Origin: CAYNNP01 sp964398215
GTDB taxonomy: Bacteria > Planctomycetota > Planctomycetia > Pirellulales > Pirellulaceae
DNA: 23,474 nucleotides
NCBI GenBank assembly: GCA_964398215.1
Contig: CAYNNP010000082.1
Location: 1-23,474, forward strand
Direction of reading: 5' to 3'
The notes under the pieces were generated by a model, which was not told where the DNA came from, searched no databases, and worked only from the letters and a program-made list of their open reading frames with translations. Each line of letters begins with the position of its first letter. Within the stretch, counting starts at the first letter, position 1. Below, piece after piece: positions 23,451 to 23,474 of this stretch. A program made the translations under genes and the position numbers.

Positions 23451-23474
23451 AGCCGATGGGCGATAGCCCCGGTT
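23451..23474. repeat. GC-rich bulged hairpin at the window edge, possible interspersed repeat or terminator
   Basis: AGCCG pairs with CGGTT (one G-U pair), followed inward by an unpaired AT, a GGGC/GCCC stem and a GATA loop. It lies 27 nt past the methyltransferase stop and reaches the end of the window, so it may continue. Similar 'gggcg-ta-gcccc' hairpins are, to my recollection, frequent between genes in Pirellulaceae genomes. Without a genome search this is inference. Confidence 0.35.

Overview
The window reads as chromosomal DNA of a planctomycete, most likely from the Pirellulaceae (Rhodopirellula-like). The assignment rests on protein families rather than on any rRNA. These are a giant extracellular protein with the N-terminal LEPR motif, a Ser/Thr kinase with a DWG magnesium loop fused through one membrane segment to a long WD40 array, a secreted protein with the HRPLYFE..NLER signature, and a small secreted LamG/DUF1080-like protein. 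GC content looks moderate and codon use looks even across the window. No IS element, tRNA, rRNA or CRISPR array is visible.

Left part (1-4855). On the minus strand a DUF368 polyprenyl-phosphate carrier, the undecaprenyl-diphosphatase UppP and LexA follow one another, so the two steps of lipid-carrier recycling sit side by side upstream of the SOS repressor. On the plus strand a small secreted LamG-like protein converges, 7 nt apart, with a minus-strand gene for an acidic secreted protein of a planctomycete family. A spacer of about 480 nt follows. It holds a 100-N scaffold gap whose two flanks share an identical 17-bp sequence, so the gap may have no real length.

Central part (4856-21542). 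This is the most interesting region. A plus-strand pair encodes a 1643-aa LEPR-type beta-rich surface or secreted protein and a 1808-aa transmembrane kinase-WD40 protein. It converges, 5 nt apart, with a minus-strand operon. In transcription order that operon encodes an E1-like (ThiF/MoeB/HesA) adenylyltransferase, a GAF-membrane-HlyD fusion, a Sec-exported HlyD-type adaptor, and a PqqD-like/M50 metalloprotease/HlyD fusion. The last two overlap by ATGA. I infer a candidate export, processing and signalling module for giant planctomycete surface proteins: the LEPR protein would be the cargo, the three HlyD-type proteins a periplasmic conduit with a built-in intramembrane protease, and the GAF and kinase-WD40 proteins sensors or regulators. 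No ABC transporter, RND pump or TolC-like protein is visible. The E1-like gene may be an ordinary sulfur-carrier enzyme that happens to be a neighbour.

Right part (21617-23474). Divergent from the E1 gene, epmA (EF-P lysine ligase) is followed 2 nt later by a SpoU/TrmH-family RNA 2'-O-methyltransferase, a small translation-related operon. The window ends in a GC-rich hairpin that may be an interspersed repeat or a terminator.
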